NCBI RefSeq assembly: GCF_000015665.1
Contig: NC_008817.1
Span: 1,178,001 to 1,242,000 of the forward strand
Direction of reading: 5' to 3'
DNA from: Prochlorococcus marinus str. MIT 9515
GTDB taxonomy: Bacteria; Cyanobacteriota; Cyanobacteriia; PCC-6307; Cyanobiaceae
Length of the DNA: 64,000 nucleotides
Shown: one piece after another, positions 56,737-64,000 of the stretch
Layout: each line of letters opens with the position of its first letter
How positions within the stretch are numbered: position 1 is the stretch's first letter
Notes under the pieces: model-generated
Told to the model about the DNA's origin: nothing
What the model saw: the letters and a program-made list of their open reading frames with translations, nothing else
The model's database searches: none
Program-made: the position numbers and the translations under genes

Positions 56737-58164
56737 ATGAAAAAATTAAAAAGAAATCATTTCAAAAATCTAATTGAACCATTTCTGTATGACCAAATGG
56801 ATAAAGATTATTATGAATTGTTAGAGATAGAAGCTAAAGATTTAATTACATATAATAGGTTAGATATCATATATAAGCTTGTATATCTAAGAGGTATCAA
56901 TAATAATAATTATTATTTTACTAAATATTATCTAGATCACATTAAATCTTTTAATTTTGGGAAATTTATTGAGTTTGATAATCCAAATAAAAATAGTAGC
57001 TCTAAATTCATAAACGTATTTAAAAATATAGATAAAAATATTCATGAGAACGGTTTTGATGAAAACTTATCTATAATTCCGCTCTCAATGATGGTTCGAT
57101 TTAATGGATCTCATAGAGTCGCAAGCAGTATTTTTAGGAATAGAAAAGTAAAGTGCATTAAACTATCCTGTAAACCTTTTTCCTATAATTATGAGTTTTT
57201 TACGAATCATTTAGTAAATCAAGCCTGGTTAGAAGATATTGTTTTAAATTACATAACTGAAAGTAAAAATTTCTCAGTTGCTTTGATTTGGCCAAGAGCT
57301 GATTTAGAAAATAGAATAATAAAAAAATATTTTAATAAAATAATTTATTTTAAAGAAATTAAATTAAGTTTCAGCGCATTAGATCAAGTAGTAAAATCTG
57401 TCTACCTAAATGAAAAATGGTTAGGTAGTAAAGAAAAAAACTTTAATGGGTCTATTTTAAAAACAATTCAATGTTATAAAAGGAATAAATCACTTAAATT
57501 AATAATATTTGAGAAAAAAAATAATGAAGATATATTCAGAATTAAATCTGAAATTAGAAATCTTTGTAATATTGATAATCATTCAATTCACACTTTAGAT
57601 ACTAAAGAAGAAGCAATTATTATTTCTAGATTATTGTTAAATATAAATTCCATAAAACTTTTAAATAATTACGTTTTCAATAAAGAAAATTACCAATATC
57701 TCAATAATTTAGAAAAATCAATTAATAAGATAAATTTATCTAGTAATGATTTCATCATTTCAGATAAATCATCACTCTTTATATATGGGATTAATAAAAA
57801 TCATACAAAAACCTTATTAGAAATATATGGTCATAAATTAAAAGTAAATGATAAAGCTAATAATGTTATTTTTAAAAAATTAAAAAGTAATTTGAATGAT
57901 GAAATAATTTATAATCCTGAAAATTATTTCTGGTTTAATAATATAAAATTTATATCAATTAATGGGATTTTCACTCTTTATAAGAACGGAATTTTAGACC
58001 TTGATAAAAGAACCCTTTTAAAACTAAGAAGAAAAAATATCAATTCTATTTTTTATTTCTCTCAAAAATCAATAATTTTAACATCTTTCTTAATAGGTAT
58101 TTTAAAATTTAAAATTGTAAAAATAAGAAATTTTTTAAAACAATTATTGTCTATTAAAATCTAA
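56737..58164 (+). CDS. uncharacterised protein with NGSHR and HSIHxxDT motifs
   Basis: A 475-residue protein not assigned to a known family. Residues 112-134 (IIPLSMMVRFNGSHRVASSI) resemble the strand-loop-helix of ParB/sulfiredoxin-like domains, where a D/N-G-x-H-R loop binds phosphate or nucleotide. A second domain has VALIWPRADLENRIIKKYF, ALDQVVKSVYLNEKWLG, and NIDNHSIHTLDTKEEA at 278-292, whose His-Ser-x-His and Asp-Thr look functional. The C-terminal 150 residues may form another small domain. Its last four bases overlap the ColD-type gene on the opposite strand. Partner of the preceding unknown. Confidence 0.7.
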   Translation: MKKLKRNHFKNLIEPFLYDQMDKDYYELLEIEAKDLITYNRLDIIYKLVYLRGINNNNYYFTKYYLDHIKSFNFGKFIEFDNPNKNSSSKFINVFKNIDKNIHENGFDENLSIIPLSMMVRFNGSHRVASSIFRNRKVKCIKLSCKPFSYNYEFFTNHLVNQAWLEDIVLNYITESKNFSVALIWPRADLENRIIKKYFNKIIYFKEIKLSFSALDQVVKSVYLNEKWLGSKEKNFNGSILKTIQCYKRNKSLKLIIFEKKNNEDIFRIKSEIRNLCNIDNHSIHTLDTKEEAIIISRLLLNINSIKLLNNYVFNKENYQYLNNLEKSINKINLSSNDFIISDKSSLFIYGINKNHTKTLLEIYGHKLKVNDKANNVIFKKLKSNLNDEIIYNPENYFWFNNIKFISINGIFTLYKNGILDLDKRTLLKLRRKNINSIFYFSQKSIILTSFLIGILKFKIVKIRNFLKQLLSIKI

Positions 58165-59336
58165 TATTTCTTTAGACAATTTTTAATAATTTCCAAATCT
58201 GAAGTTGATAATCCAGGATAATTACCACAATAGAAACTATTTGAAGTTAAAAAATCTGCACCAGGACAAGAGGTTGAATATTTAGAGTATTTTTTATAGA
58301 AAGGCTGAAATTGAATATTTCCTGCAATCATTGGTCTTATTTCTACTCCAGCTCCAGAAAATTGGTTAAAGTAAAAATTTTTTATTTCAGCTGATTTGCA
58401 AACAACGGGAAAGGCGAATGGAGAAAGAAAATCTTGATGATCGTAATTAATGCTTTGTAAATCTGTATTATCAACAACAACAGAATTAAGGACTAAGTGA
58501 TTTGAATTTCTTTTTTTGATATTTTCATTTAAATATTTTAATTGATTTAAACCCAAAAAACCTGTTATTTCTGTAGGTCTTAAATTATATCCTAAATCAT
58601 AAAAACTATACTTAGAGTCAAATTCACTAAGTATATTGTGAGTTTTTCTAATTTTGAACTTTTGATCAGAATTAAGATTACGATCCCAACCATTAGATCT
58701 AACCATCCTTAACATTTCTTCTAAATCATTATCATCTGTCGTAACCATGCCACCCTCAATTGTGGACATATGATGAGCCACAAAAAAGGAGAAGGTTGAC
58801 GCTAAGCCATAATTTCCAGATTTTTTACCAGATACAATACTTCCAAGTGCTTCACAATTATCTTCAATTAAAATAATATTTCTTGCATCACAAATTTCTT
58901 TAATCTTATCAAGATCTCCTGTAAAGCCTAAAACATTGGTTAAAAAAATTGCATCTAAATTTAAATTATCAATAACATCTATTATATTTTTAGACATGAC
59001 ATTAAGTGTTTTGGGATCGCAATCTAAAGCTATAGGTTCCATTCCTAATTGAATTATTGGCATTACATTAGTAGACCAAGTAAGAGCCGAGAAACCAACT
59101 TTAGAGTTATTTTTTAAGCGCCCTAAATTTTTCAAAGACTGAAGCAGAGCCAAATTAGCACTCCCGCCACTATTAAATAGAATAGAATCTTTTCTACCTT
59201 GATATATAGAAAACTCTTTCTCAAATTCAGAGCATTTTATTCCCATACTTAGCTTATTGGAAGATAATATGAATTCAGATAAAGCTAACTTTGTTTTATA
59301 TTCTTCTATAAATGTATCTTTCATAAGAGGAATCAT
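58161..59336 (-). CDS. colD: ColD-type GDP-4-keto-6-deoxy-D-mannose 3-dehydratase
   Basis: A 391-residue member of the DegT/DnrJ/EryC1/StrS PLP fold. The segment where aminotransferases carry the PLP lysine reads [20 protein letters not shown], with His188 in the lysine position. E. coli ColD (388 residues) uses His188 at this place and removes the 3-hydroxyl, so this enzyme should be a dehydratase and not an aminotransferase. [22 protein letters not shown] and [19 protein letters not shown] are family motifs. It overlaps the Fcl/ColC-like gene by four bases (ATGA), and the substrate is made by gmd in the same island. RfbH-like activity on a CDP-sugar is the main alternative. Confidence 0.85.
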   Translation of the reverse strand: MIPLMKDTFIEEYKTKLALSEFILSSNKLSMGIKCSEFEKEFSIYQGRKDSILFNSGGSANLALLQSLKNLGRLKNNSKVGFSALTWSTNVMPIIQLGMEPIALDCDPKTLNVMSKNIIDVIDNLNLDAIFLTNVLGFTGDLDKIKEICDARNIILIEDNCEALGSIVSGKKSGNYGLASTFSFFVAHHMSTIEGGMVTTDDNDLEEMLRMVRSNGWDRNLNSDQKFKIRKTHNILSEFDSKYSFYDLGYNLRPTEITGFLGLNQLKYLNENIKKRNSNHLVLNSVVVDNTDLQSINYDHQDFLSPFAFPVVCKSAEIKNFYFNQFSGAGVEIRPMIAGNIQFQPFYKKYSKYSTSCPGADFLTSNSFYCGNYPGLSTSDLEIIKNCLKKY

Positions 59337-60295
59337 TGCTTCTTATTATTAATTTCTTCATTTAATTTTAAAGCTTTATATGAATTTATGGTGGAAACTA
59401 ATCCATCATCCAGATTGATTTTAGGTTTGAAACCAAGTTTTGAAATTTTTGAAACGTCCAGTAATTTGTGCGGTGTTCCATCAGGTTTAGATTCGTCCCA
59501 AATAATTTCACCTTCAAACCCAGTAAGACCTGCGATCTTTGATGCAAGTTCACATATCTTGATTTCTTCACCAGAACCAACATTAATATGATCATTTGAT
59601 TTATATTTTTCTAAAAGCAAAATTATTGCATCTACTGCATCCTCTACATTTAAAAACTCTCTGAAAACTTCACCGCTTCCCCATAATTCTACTTTTCCTA
59701 TTGAGTTATCAACCGCATCGACAAATTTCCGAACGAGAGAAGACAAGACATGTGAATTTATTAAATCAAAATTATCATTATTCCCATATAGATTGCAAAA
59801 CATAGGACAAATACATTGTATGTTATATTTTTCTGCATAAAGCTTAGCTAATTTTAAACCTACAATTTTTGCTAACGCATATGGTTCATTTGTAGGTTCT
59901 AATAATCCAGTCAAAAGGTAATTCTCCTTTATTGGTTGTTCAGATTCTCTAGGGTAAATGCATGAACTTCCAATAAAAACTAAAGTTTTAGTATTATTTT
60001 TAGCAGCAGCATCAATTATATTAGTTTGAATCATAAGGTTGTCATATAGAAATTCGCATTTAAAATTTTGGTTAGCTTGAATCCCTCCAACTTTTGCTGC
60101 AGAAAGAATAATTTTATCAGGTTTATGGATACCTATAAAATTATTAACATCAATTTGATTCCTTAAATCGAGATCTTTTTTATCTACCGTAATAACTTCA
60201 TATATATTTTGATCTTTAAATTTCCTAAGTAATGATGAACCAAGCATTCCATTATGACCGGCAATAAAAATTTTAGTCTTTTGTTTTATAAGCAT
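59333..60295 (-). CDS. Fcl/ColC-like GDP-sugar epimerase-reductase
   Basis: A 320-residue [36 protein letters not shown] with Cys112, Tyr139-x3-Lys143 in PYALAK, and [14 protein letters not shown] with His182. All residues needed for 3,5-epimerisation and 4-reduction are there, equal to E. coli Fcl with an offset of three. It is a second copy beside fcl at 24563 and diverges from it. The tight coupling to the ColD-type dehydratase makes GDP-L-colitose synthase (ColC) the best guess; plain GDP-L-fucose synthase remains possible. Probably transcribed from a promoter in the 451-base upstream spacer. Confidence 0.85.
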   Translation of the reverse strand: MLIKQKTKIFIAGHNGMLGSSLLRKFKDQNIYEVITVDKKDLDLRNQIDVNNFIGIHKPDKIILSAAKVGGIQANQNFKCEFLYDNLMIQTNIIDAAAKNNTKTLVFIGSSCIYPRESEQPIKENYLLTGLLEPTNEPYALAKIVGLKLAKLYAEKYNIQCICPMFCNLYGNNDNFDLINSHVLSSLVRKFVDAVDNSIGKVELWGSGEVFREFLNVEDAVDAIILLLEKYKSNDHINVGSGEEIKICELASKIAGLTGFEGEIIWDESKPDGTPHKLLDVSKISKLGFKPKINLDDGLVSTINSYKALKLNEEINNKKQ

Positions 60296-60746
60296 ATTTA
60301 GTTTAAATATTTCTTTAATAATTTTAATGATAATGTAGCATTTTAAAAATATTTAATATAGTTAATCAAGTATTTATTTCGTAATATATTTGGATAAATT
60401 TAAACTTATCATATATAAAGTAACTTTAAAATTTAAACATATATAATAAGCATTTAATTTAAGAGATTTATAGCAAGAAATAAAAATAAGAAATTTTTGG
60501 TATCTATTCTTACTTAGAAATTAAAATTTGATGATTAAAAAAACTAATATAATTAATTTAAATCCTAAAGATTAATTTAAAAGTAAATTCATAATATAAA
60601 TGAATATGTAAAATAGTTCTAAATAAAGTATTATAATATTTTCAAATAAATTAAATATAAATTTTTATTTTCAAATTTTTATAAATTTTAAAAACTTAAT
60701 AACTACCAATATAATATAATCATTGTGAATATATAAGATTTTAAAT
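60296..60746. other. 451-base divergent spacer without a gene
   Basis: Extremely A+T-rich with stop codons in all frames. It separates the minus-strand colitose-type pair from the plus-strand aldolase unit and should hold both promoters. No repeat, hairpin or small gene stands out. Confidence 0.5.
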
Positions 60747-61751
60747 TTGGAAATATCAAAATCTTTTATCGATATAACAGAAAAGATAGGTAAAGATATA
60801 AATCTTGTCCAAGGTCCAGGAGGTAACATATCATTTAAAAGTAATGGCTTTATGTACATAAAAGCATCTGGAGAAAAAATGTCTGATGCTAAAAATAAAA
60901 ATATTTTTGTTAAAACAGATCATAAGAAAATACTATCATCTCTTAAAAATAATGACCCAGATCCAATTAAAAATTGTTGGGATAAGAATTCTCTAATGCG
61001 TCCATCAATTGAGACAACTATGCATGCATTAATGCCTCATAAATATGTACTTCATGTTCACTGCGTAAATACTCTTAGCTGGGTAACACAGAAAAATTAC
61101 CAAAAAAAAATAAAAAACTTTTTACATGGAATTAATTGGAAATCAGTTCCCTATATAAAACCTGGTATTAATTTATCTAATGAAATAAATAAAATCATAA
61201 GAGAGTCAATAGTAGATGTAATTTTCTTAGGCAATCATGGGATAGTTGCAGGTGCAGAATCTGCTGAAAGTGTTTTTGAAATAGTTAAAAAAATTTCAGA
61301 AAAATTATATATATCTGAATTAGAAAAAATGGAAATTGATTTAAAAAAGTTTAATAAATATCTTTTATGCAGAGAATATAAGTTACCAAAAAATGAATAT
61401 GTTCATCAAATTGCCTTTTCAAAGATTCATTCTTTAATAGCAACAAAAGGAGATTTATTCCCAGATCAAACTGTTTTTCTAGAAAATGGATTAATCATAA
61501 TAAATTCCCTTGAGGAACTTACTATGTTATCTAAATCAAGAACTAATAAATTACCTGTTGTATTGATTCCAAATGTAGGGATACTAGTTCCAAGAATATT
61601 CAAAGATGTTAATGAAGATACTTTAGTTGGTTTATCAATGATAATTTCAAGATTACCAAAAGATGTCTTGCTAAATTATTTAACAAAGGAAGAAAGAAAT
61701 GAATTAATTAATTGGGATTTAGAGATTCATAGAAAAACACTCAATAATTAA
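60747..61751 (+). CDS. class II aldolase/adducin-family protein
   Basis: A 334-residue protein starting at TTG, giving MEISKSFIDITEKIGKDINL. The class II aldolase fold is clear: GPGGNISFKS (phosphate loop), KASGEKMSD, IETTMHALM with Glu89, HVHCVNTL with zinc ligands His103 and His105, and LGNHGIVAGAESAES with His164. Such enzymes cleave or form sugar-phosphate C-C bonds; RhaD-like relatives are larger. The C-terminal 130 residues are an additional domain seen in the longer members. It is followed after five bases by a double nucleotidyltransferase gene, so the two probably make an activated sugar. Substrate unknown. Confidence 0.85.
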   Translation: MEISKSFIDITEKIGKDINLVQGPGGNISFKSNGFMYIKASGEKMSDAKNKNIFVKTDHKKILSSLKNNDPDPIKNCWDKNSLMRPSIETTMHALMPHKYVLHVHCVNTLSWVTQKNYQKKIKNFLHGINWKSVPYIKPGINLSNEINKIIRESIVDVIFLGNHGIVAGAESAESVFEIVKKISEKLYISELEKMEIDLKKFNKYLLCREYKLPKNEYVHQIAFSKIHSLIATKGDLFPDQTVFLENGLIIINSLEELTMLSKSRTNKLPVVLIPNVGILVPRIFKDVNEDTLVGLSMIISRLPKDVLLNYLTKEERNELINWDLEIHRKTLNN

Positions 61752-61756
61752 AAATC

Positions 61757-63346
61757 ATGAAAATACAGCTAGTTATTCCAATGTCCGGTATTGGTAAAAG
61801 ATTTAAAGATGCAGGTTATACTACCCCAAAACCACTTATAAAAATAAGAGGCAAAGAGATAATAAATCATGTAGTTAATATGTTTGGGGAAATAGAAAGA
61901 GTTATTTTCATTTGTAATGAAGAGCATCTTCATGATAAGAAATTAAACCTAAGCAAAATATTAAGTAATCTACATCCAAAAACAACTGTTGTTTCTATTA
62001 AGCCGCATAAGAAAGGTCCAATTCATGCTGTTTTAGAAGCCGAATCAATTTTGGAATCCTTGAAACCTACAATAGTTAATTATTGTGATTTCAATTCTTT
62101 TTTTAATTTTCCAAATTTTATAAATCATTTAAAAAAAGATCAGCCAGATGGATGTGTTTTTACCTACACAGGTTTTCATCCACATATGTTAAAGAACACA
62201 AATTATGCTTATGTGAAAAAATACAAGAATTCCGTTGTTGATATTCAAGAGAAAAAGCCTTTTACTGAAAACCCAATGAATGAAGAAGTCTCAAGCGGGA
62301 CTTATTACTTTAAATCAGCTAAATTGATGCTTAAATATTTTAAAAAAGCGATTTTATTAGATCTTAAAGTAAATGGAGAGTTTTATGTTTCTATGGCATA
62401 TAAACCCATGATTAAAGATGGTCTAAAAATAAAAACTTTTCTAATTAATTATTTTATGCAATGGGGAACTCCTTCAGATTTGGAAGATTTCAAATGGTAT
62501 TCAAATGTTTTCAAAAATATAATTAAAAAAAAGAATAATCATAAAAATATATATGAAGGATGTTTATTAATGCCAATGGCTGGAGAAGGTTCTAGATTTA
62601 GAGAAAAAGGATATAAAATCCCTAAACCATTTATTAAAATTTCAGGTTCTGAAATGTATATAAAAGCAATTAAAGATTTACCAAGAATGGAAAATATAAA
62701 AATAGTTACAACAGAAAAATTAATTAAAAATAAAAAGCCTTTTTTTAATATTAAAGATAAAAAATTAAATATAAGTATAAAATCTTTAAAAACAAAACCT
62801 GAAGGTCAAGCTTGTACTTCTCTAAAAGCTTTTGAAGATAATAGTATCAATTTAGAAAAGCCTTTAATAATAAGTGCTTGTGATATGGGAATTATTTTTG
62901 ATGAAAAAAAATATCAAAAACTTATCGCCTTACAAGATATAGATATTTTAGTATGGGGATGTAAAGGTTACCCAGGTGCACAACAAAAACCTAATATGTA
63001 TAGCTGGATATATAAAAATAAAAATGAAAATTATATTTCTAATATTTCAGTAAAGAAAAACCTTTTCAATCCAAGAGAAGATTATGTTTTGATTGGTACA
63101 TTTACATTTAAGAAAGCGAAGTATTTTGTGCAGTCGGCAGAACTTAGTATTGCTTGTGGAGAAAAAGTAAATGGTGAATATTATGTAGATAATGTAATTA
63201 ATAAATCTATAGAAATAGGATTAAAAGTAGCAATATTTGAAGTTGATTACTTCATATGTTGGGGGACCCCTAATGAATTAGAAACTTACAATTATTGGGA
63301 ATCATGTTTTAAAAAATGGACAGATCATCCTTATATGAAAAGATAA
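61757..63346 (+). CDS. protein with two fused sugar-nucleotidyltransferase domains
   Basis: A 529-residue protein made of two tandem NTP_transferase domains, about 1-255 and 266-529. Each starts with a pyrophosphorylase signature: PMSGIGKRFKDAGYTTPKPL and PMAGEGSRFREKGYKIPKPF. Each has a metal-binding Asp after the fourth strand (NYCDFN and SACDMG) and each ends in a WGTP motif followed by an acidic helix (WGTPSDLEDF, WGTPNELETY). Both halves keep the catalytic Arg and Lys, so both may be active. It follows the class II aldolase by five bases. Two enzymes acting on one pathway, or a gene duplication-fusion, are both possible. Confidence 0.88.
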   Translation: MKIQLVIPMSGIGKRFKDAGYTTPKPLIKIRGKEIINHVVNMFGEIERVIFICNEEHLHDKKLNLSKILSNLHPKTTVVSIKPHKKGPIHAVLEAESILESLKPTIVNYCDFNSFFNFPNFINHLKKDQPDGCVFTYTGFHPHMLKNTNYAYVKKYKNSVVDIQEKKPFTENPMNEEVSSGTYYFKSAKLMLKYFKKAILLDLKVNGEFYVSMAYKPMIKDGLKIKTFLINYFMQWGTPSDLEDFKWYSNVFKNIIKKKNNHKNIYEGCLLMPMAGEGSRFREKGYKIPKPFIKISGSEMYIKAIKDLPRMENIKIVTTEKLIKNKKPFFNIKDKKLNISIKSLKTKPEGQACTSLKAFEDNSINLEKPLIISACDMGIIFDEKKYQKLIALQDIDILVWGCKGYPGAQQKPNMYSWIYKNKNENYISNISVKKNLFNPREDYVLIGTFTFKKAKYFVQSAELSIACGEKVNGEYYVDNVINKSIEIGLKVAIFEVDYFICWGTPNELETYNYWESCFKKWTDHPYMKR

Positions 63347-63557
63347 ACTAATTTAATATTTCTAATTATAAAAATCTTAAAAATATAAAAAAAAATTTAA
63401 CTAATTAAAAATATTTTAATTATTTTTTATAGAAAAAATTATTTTAATCATTTTAAATAATTATTTAAATAATATGTTTTGTTTATAGCTGTACCTAGAT
63501 TTTTGCTATATTTGAAAACCATATAACGAGTCTATTAGTTTCTATCGAAATTTAATA

Positions 63558-64000
63558 ATGAAATATTCCATTGTAATACCTTGCTTTAATGAAGAAGGAA
63601 CAATTGAACTAATACTTGAAAGAACAAAAAATATTTTTATAAAAAATAAAATTGAATTAATTCTTGTCAATAATGGTTCAACAGATAATACAGAAGATAT
63701 AATATCCAAAATAATAGGAAATTATCCTCATGCAAAATATATTAATTTAGAAAAAAACCTTGGATACGGAGGCGGTATTTTAAAAGGATTAAGCCATTGT
63801 AAAGGTGAAATAATTGGTTGGACACATGCTGATCTTCAAACAGATCCACTTGATTGTATAAAAGCATTTAAAGAATATGAAAAAACATCAAAGATACAAA
63901 ATACTTTTATTAAAGGTAATAGAAAAAATAGACCTATTAGTGACAAATTTTTTACTTTTGGAATGAGTTTATTTGAAACATTATTACTCGGAAAGTTAAT
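63558..64000 (+). CDS. GT2-family glycosyltransferase, N-terminal part (cut by window edge)
   Basis: The frame opens with ATG at 63558 and runs to the edge (147 codons). MKYSIVIPCFNEEGTIELIL, ELILVNNGSTDNTEDI, NLGYGGGILKGLSHCKGEII and THADLQTDP with the DxD-type Asp match dolichol-phosphate-mannose-synthase-like GT2 enzymes, which often load a polyprenyl-phosphate carrier. It follows the double nucleotidyltransferase after 211 bases on the same strand and may use the sugar made by that unit. The C-terminus is outside the window. Confidence 0.92.
   Translation, partial: MKYSIVIPCFNEEGTIELILERTKNIFIKNKIELILVNNGSTDNTEDIISKIIGNYPHAKYINLEKNLGYGGGILKGLSHCKGEIIGWTHADLQTDPLDCIKAFKEYEKTSKIQNTFIKGNRKNRPISDKFFTFGMSLFETLLLGKL

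Noticed and set aside
58161-59336. Annotating the DegT-fold gene as a sugar aminotransferase
   Set aside because: The PLP lysine is replaced by His188, which fits 3-dehydratases and not aminotransferases.
22471-64000. Integrase, transposase, CRISPR array, rRNA or phage genes in the island
   Set aside because: Looked for and not found; no repeat-spacer pattern and no recombinase motifs in any large frame.

Overview
The window is a strongly A+T-rich cyanobacterial chromosome segment, almost certainly Prochlorococcus. It carries a Pcb chlorophyll-binding antenna protein and a flavodoxin, a compact core block (rpmH, rnpA, yidC, a Ycf46-type AAA gene, serS, rseP, rpsN, pnp, cysQ, rsmI), very short spacers, and frequent GTG/TTG starts. 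The base composition fits a high-light or other low-GC clade; the exact clade cannot be fixed from this window alone.

Layout. At 1-4.7 kb are the end of a DUF3386 gene, a minus-strand isiB-pcb pair that looks like an iron-limitation module, then a peroxiredoxin-like protein, a SemiSWEET, an AEC transporter and small conserved genes. At 4.7-8.6 kb are an ArnT-type lipid-linked sugar transferase, a GT4 glycosyltransferase and an EamA permease. At 8.7-22.1 kb is housekeeping core: SppA, AroH chorismate mutase, a DUF2808 protein, L34/RNase P protein/YidC, Ycf46-like, SerRS, RseP, S14, PNPase, CysQ, RsmI. A tRNA-Arg(TCT) at 22397-22470 closes the core, followed by about 1 kb with no convincing gene.

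From 23.4 kb to the right edge, every gene but two or three unknowns serves surface polysaccharide synthesis. This is a hypervariable island of the kind known in Prochlorococcus. It makes its own nucleotide sugars: ManC and Gmd give GDP-4-keto-6-deoxymannose, Fcl gives GDP-L-fucose, and a ColD-type dehydratase plus an Fcl/ColC-like enzyme probably give GDP-L-colitose. A UDP-glucuronate-epimerase-like SDR and a WbpM-type dehydratase supply UDP sugars. A WbpV-WbpL-WbpM-like trio probably makes and loads the first sugar on undecaprenyl phosphate. About a dozen glycosyltransferases, including a GT10 fucosyltransferase, extend the repeat unit; acetyl- and FkbM-type methyltransferases decorate it; Wzx flips it, Wzy polymerises it, and Wza/Wzc with an adjacent dual-specificity phosphatase export it and control chain length. 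Blocks alternate in strand, which suggests assembly from cassettes.

The least explained parts are (i) 54.5-58.2 kb, a CgeB-like gene split by a one-base frameshift followed by two uncharacterised proteins, one with a nucleotidyltransferase-like Asp pattern and one with NGSHR and HSIHxxDT motifs; and (ii) 60.7-64 kb, a class II aldolase, a protein with two fused sugar-nucleotidyltransferase domains, and the start of a GT2 enzyme, which may make and transfer an unusual activated sugar. No rRNA, CRISPR array, transposase, integrase or phage gene was seen.
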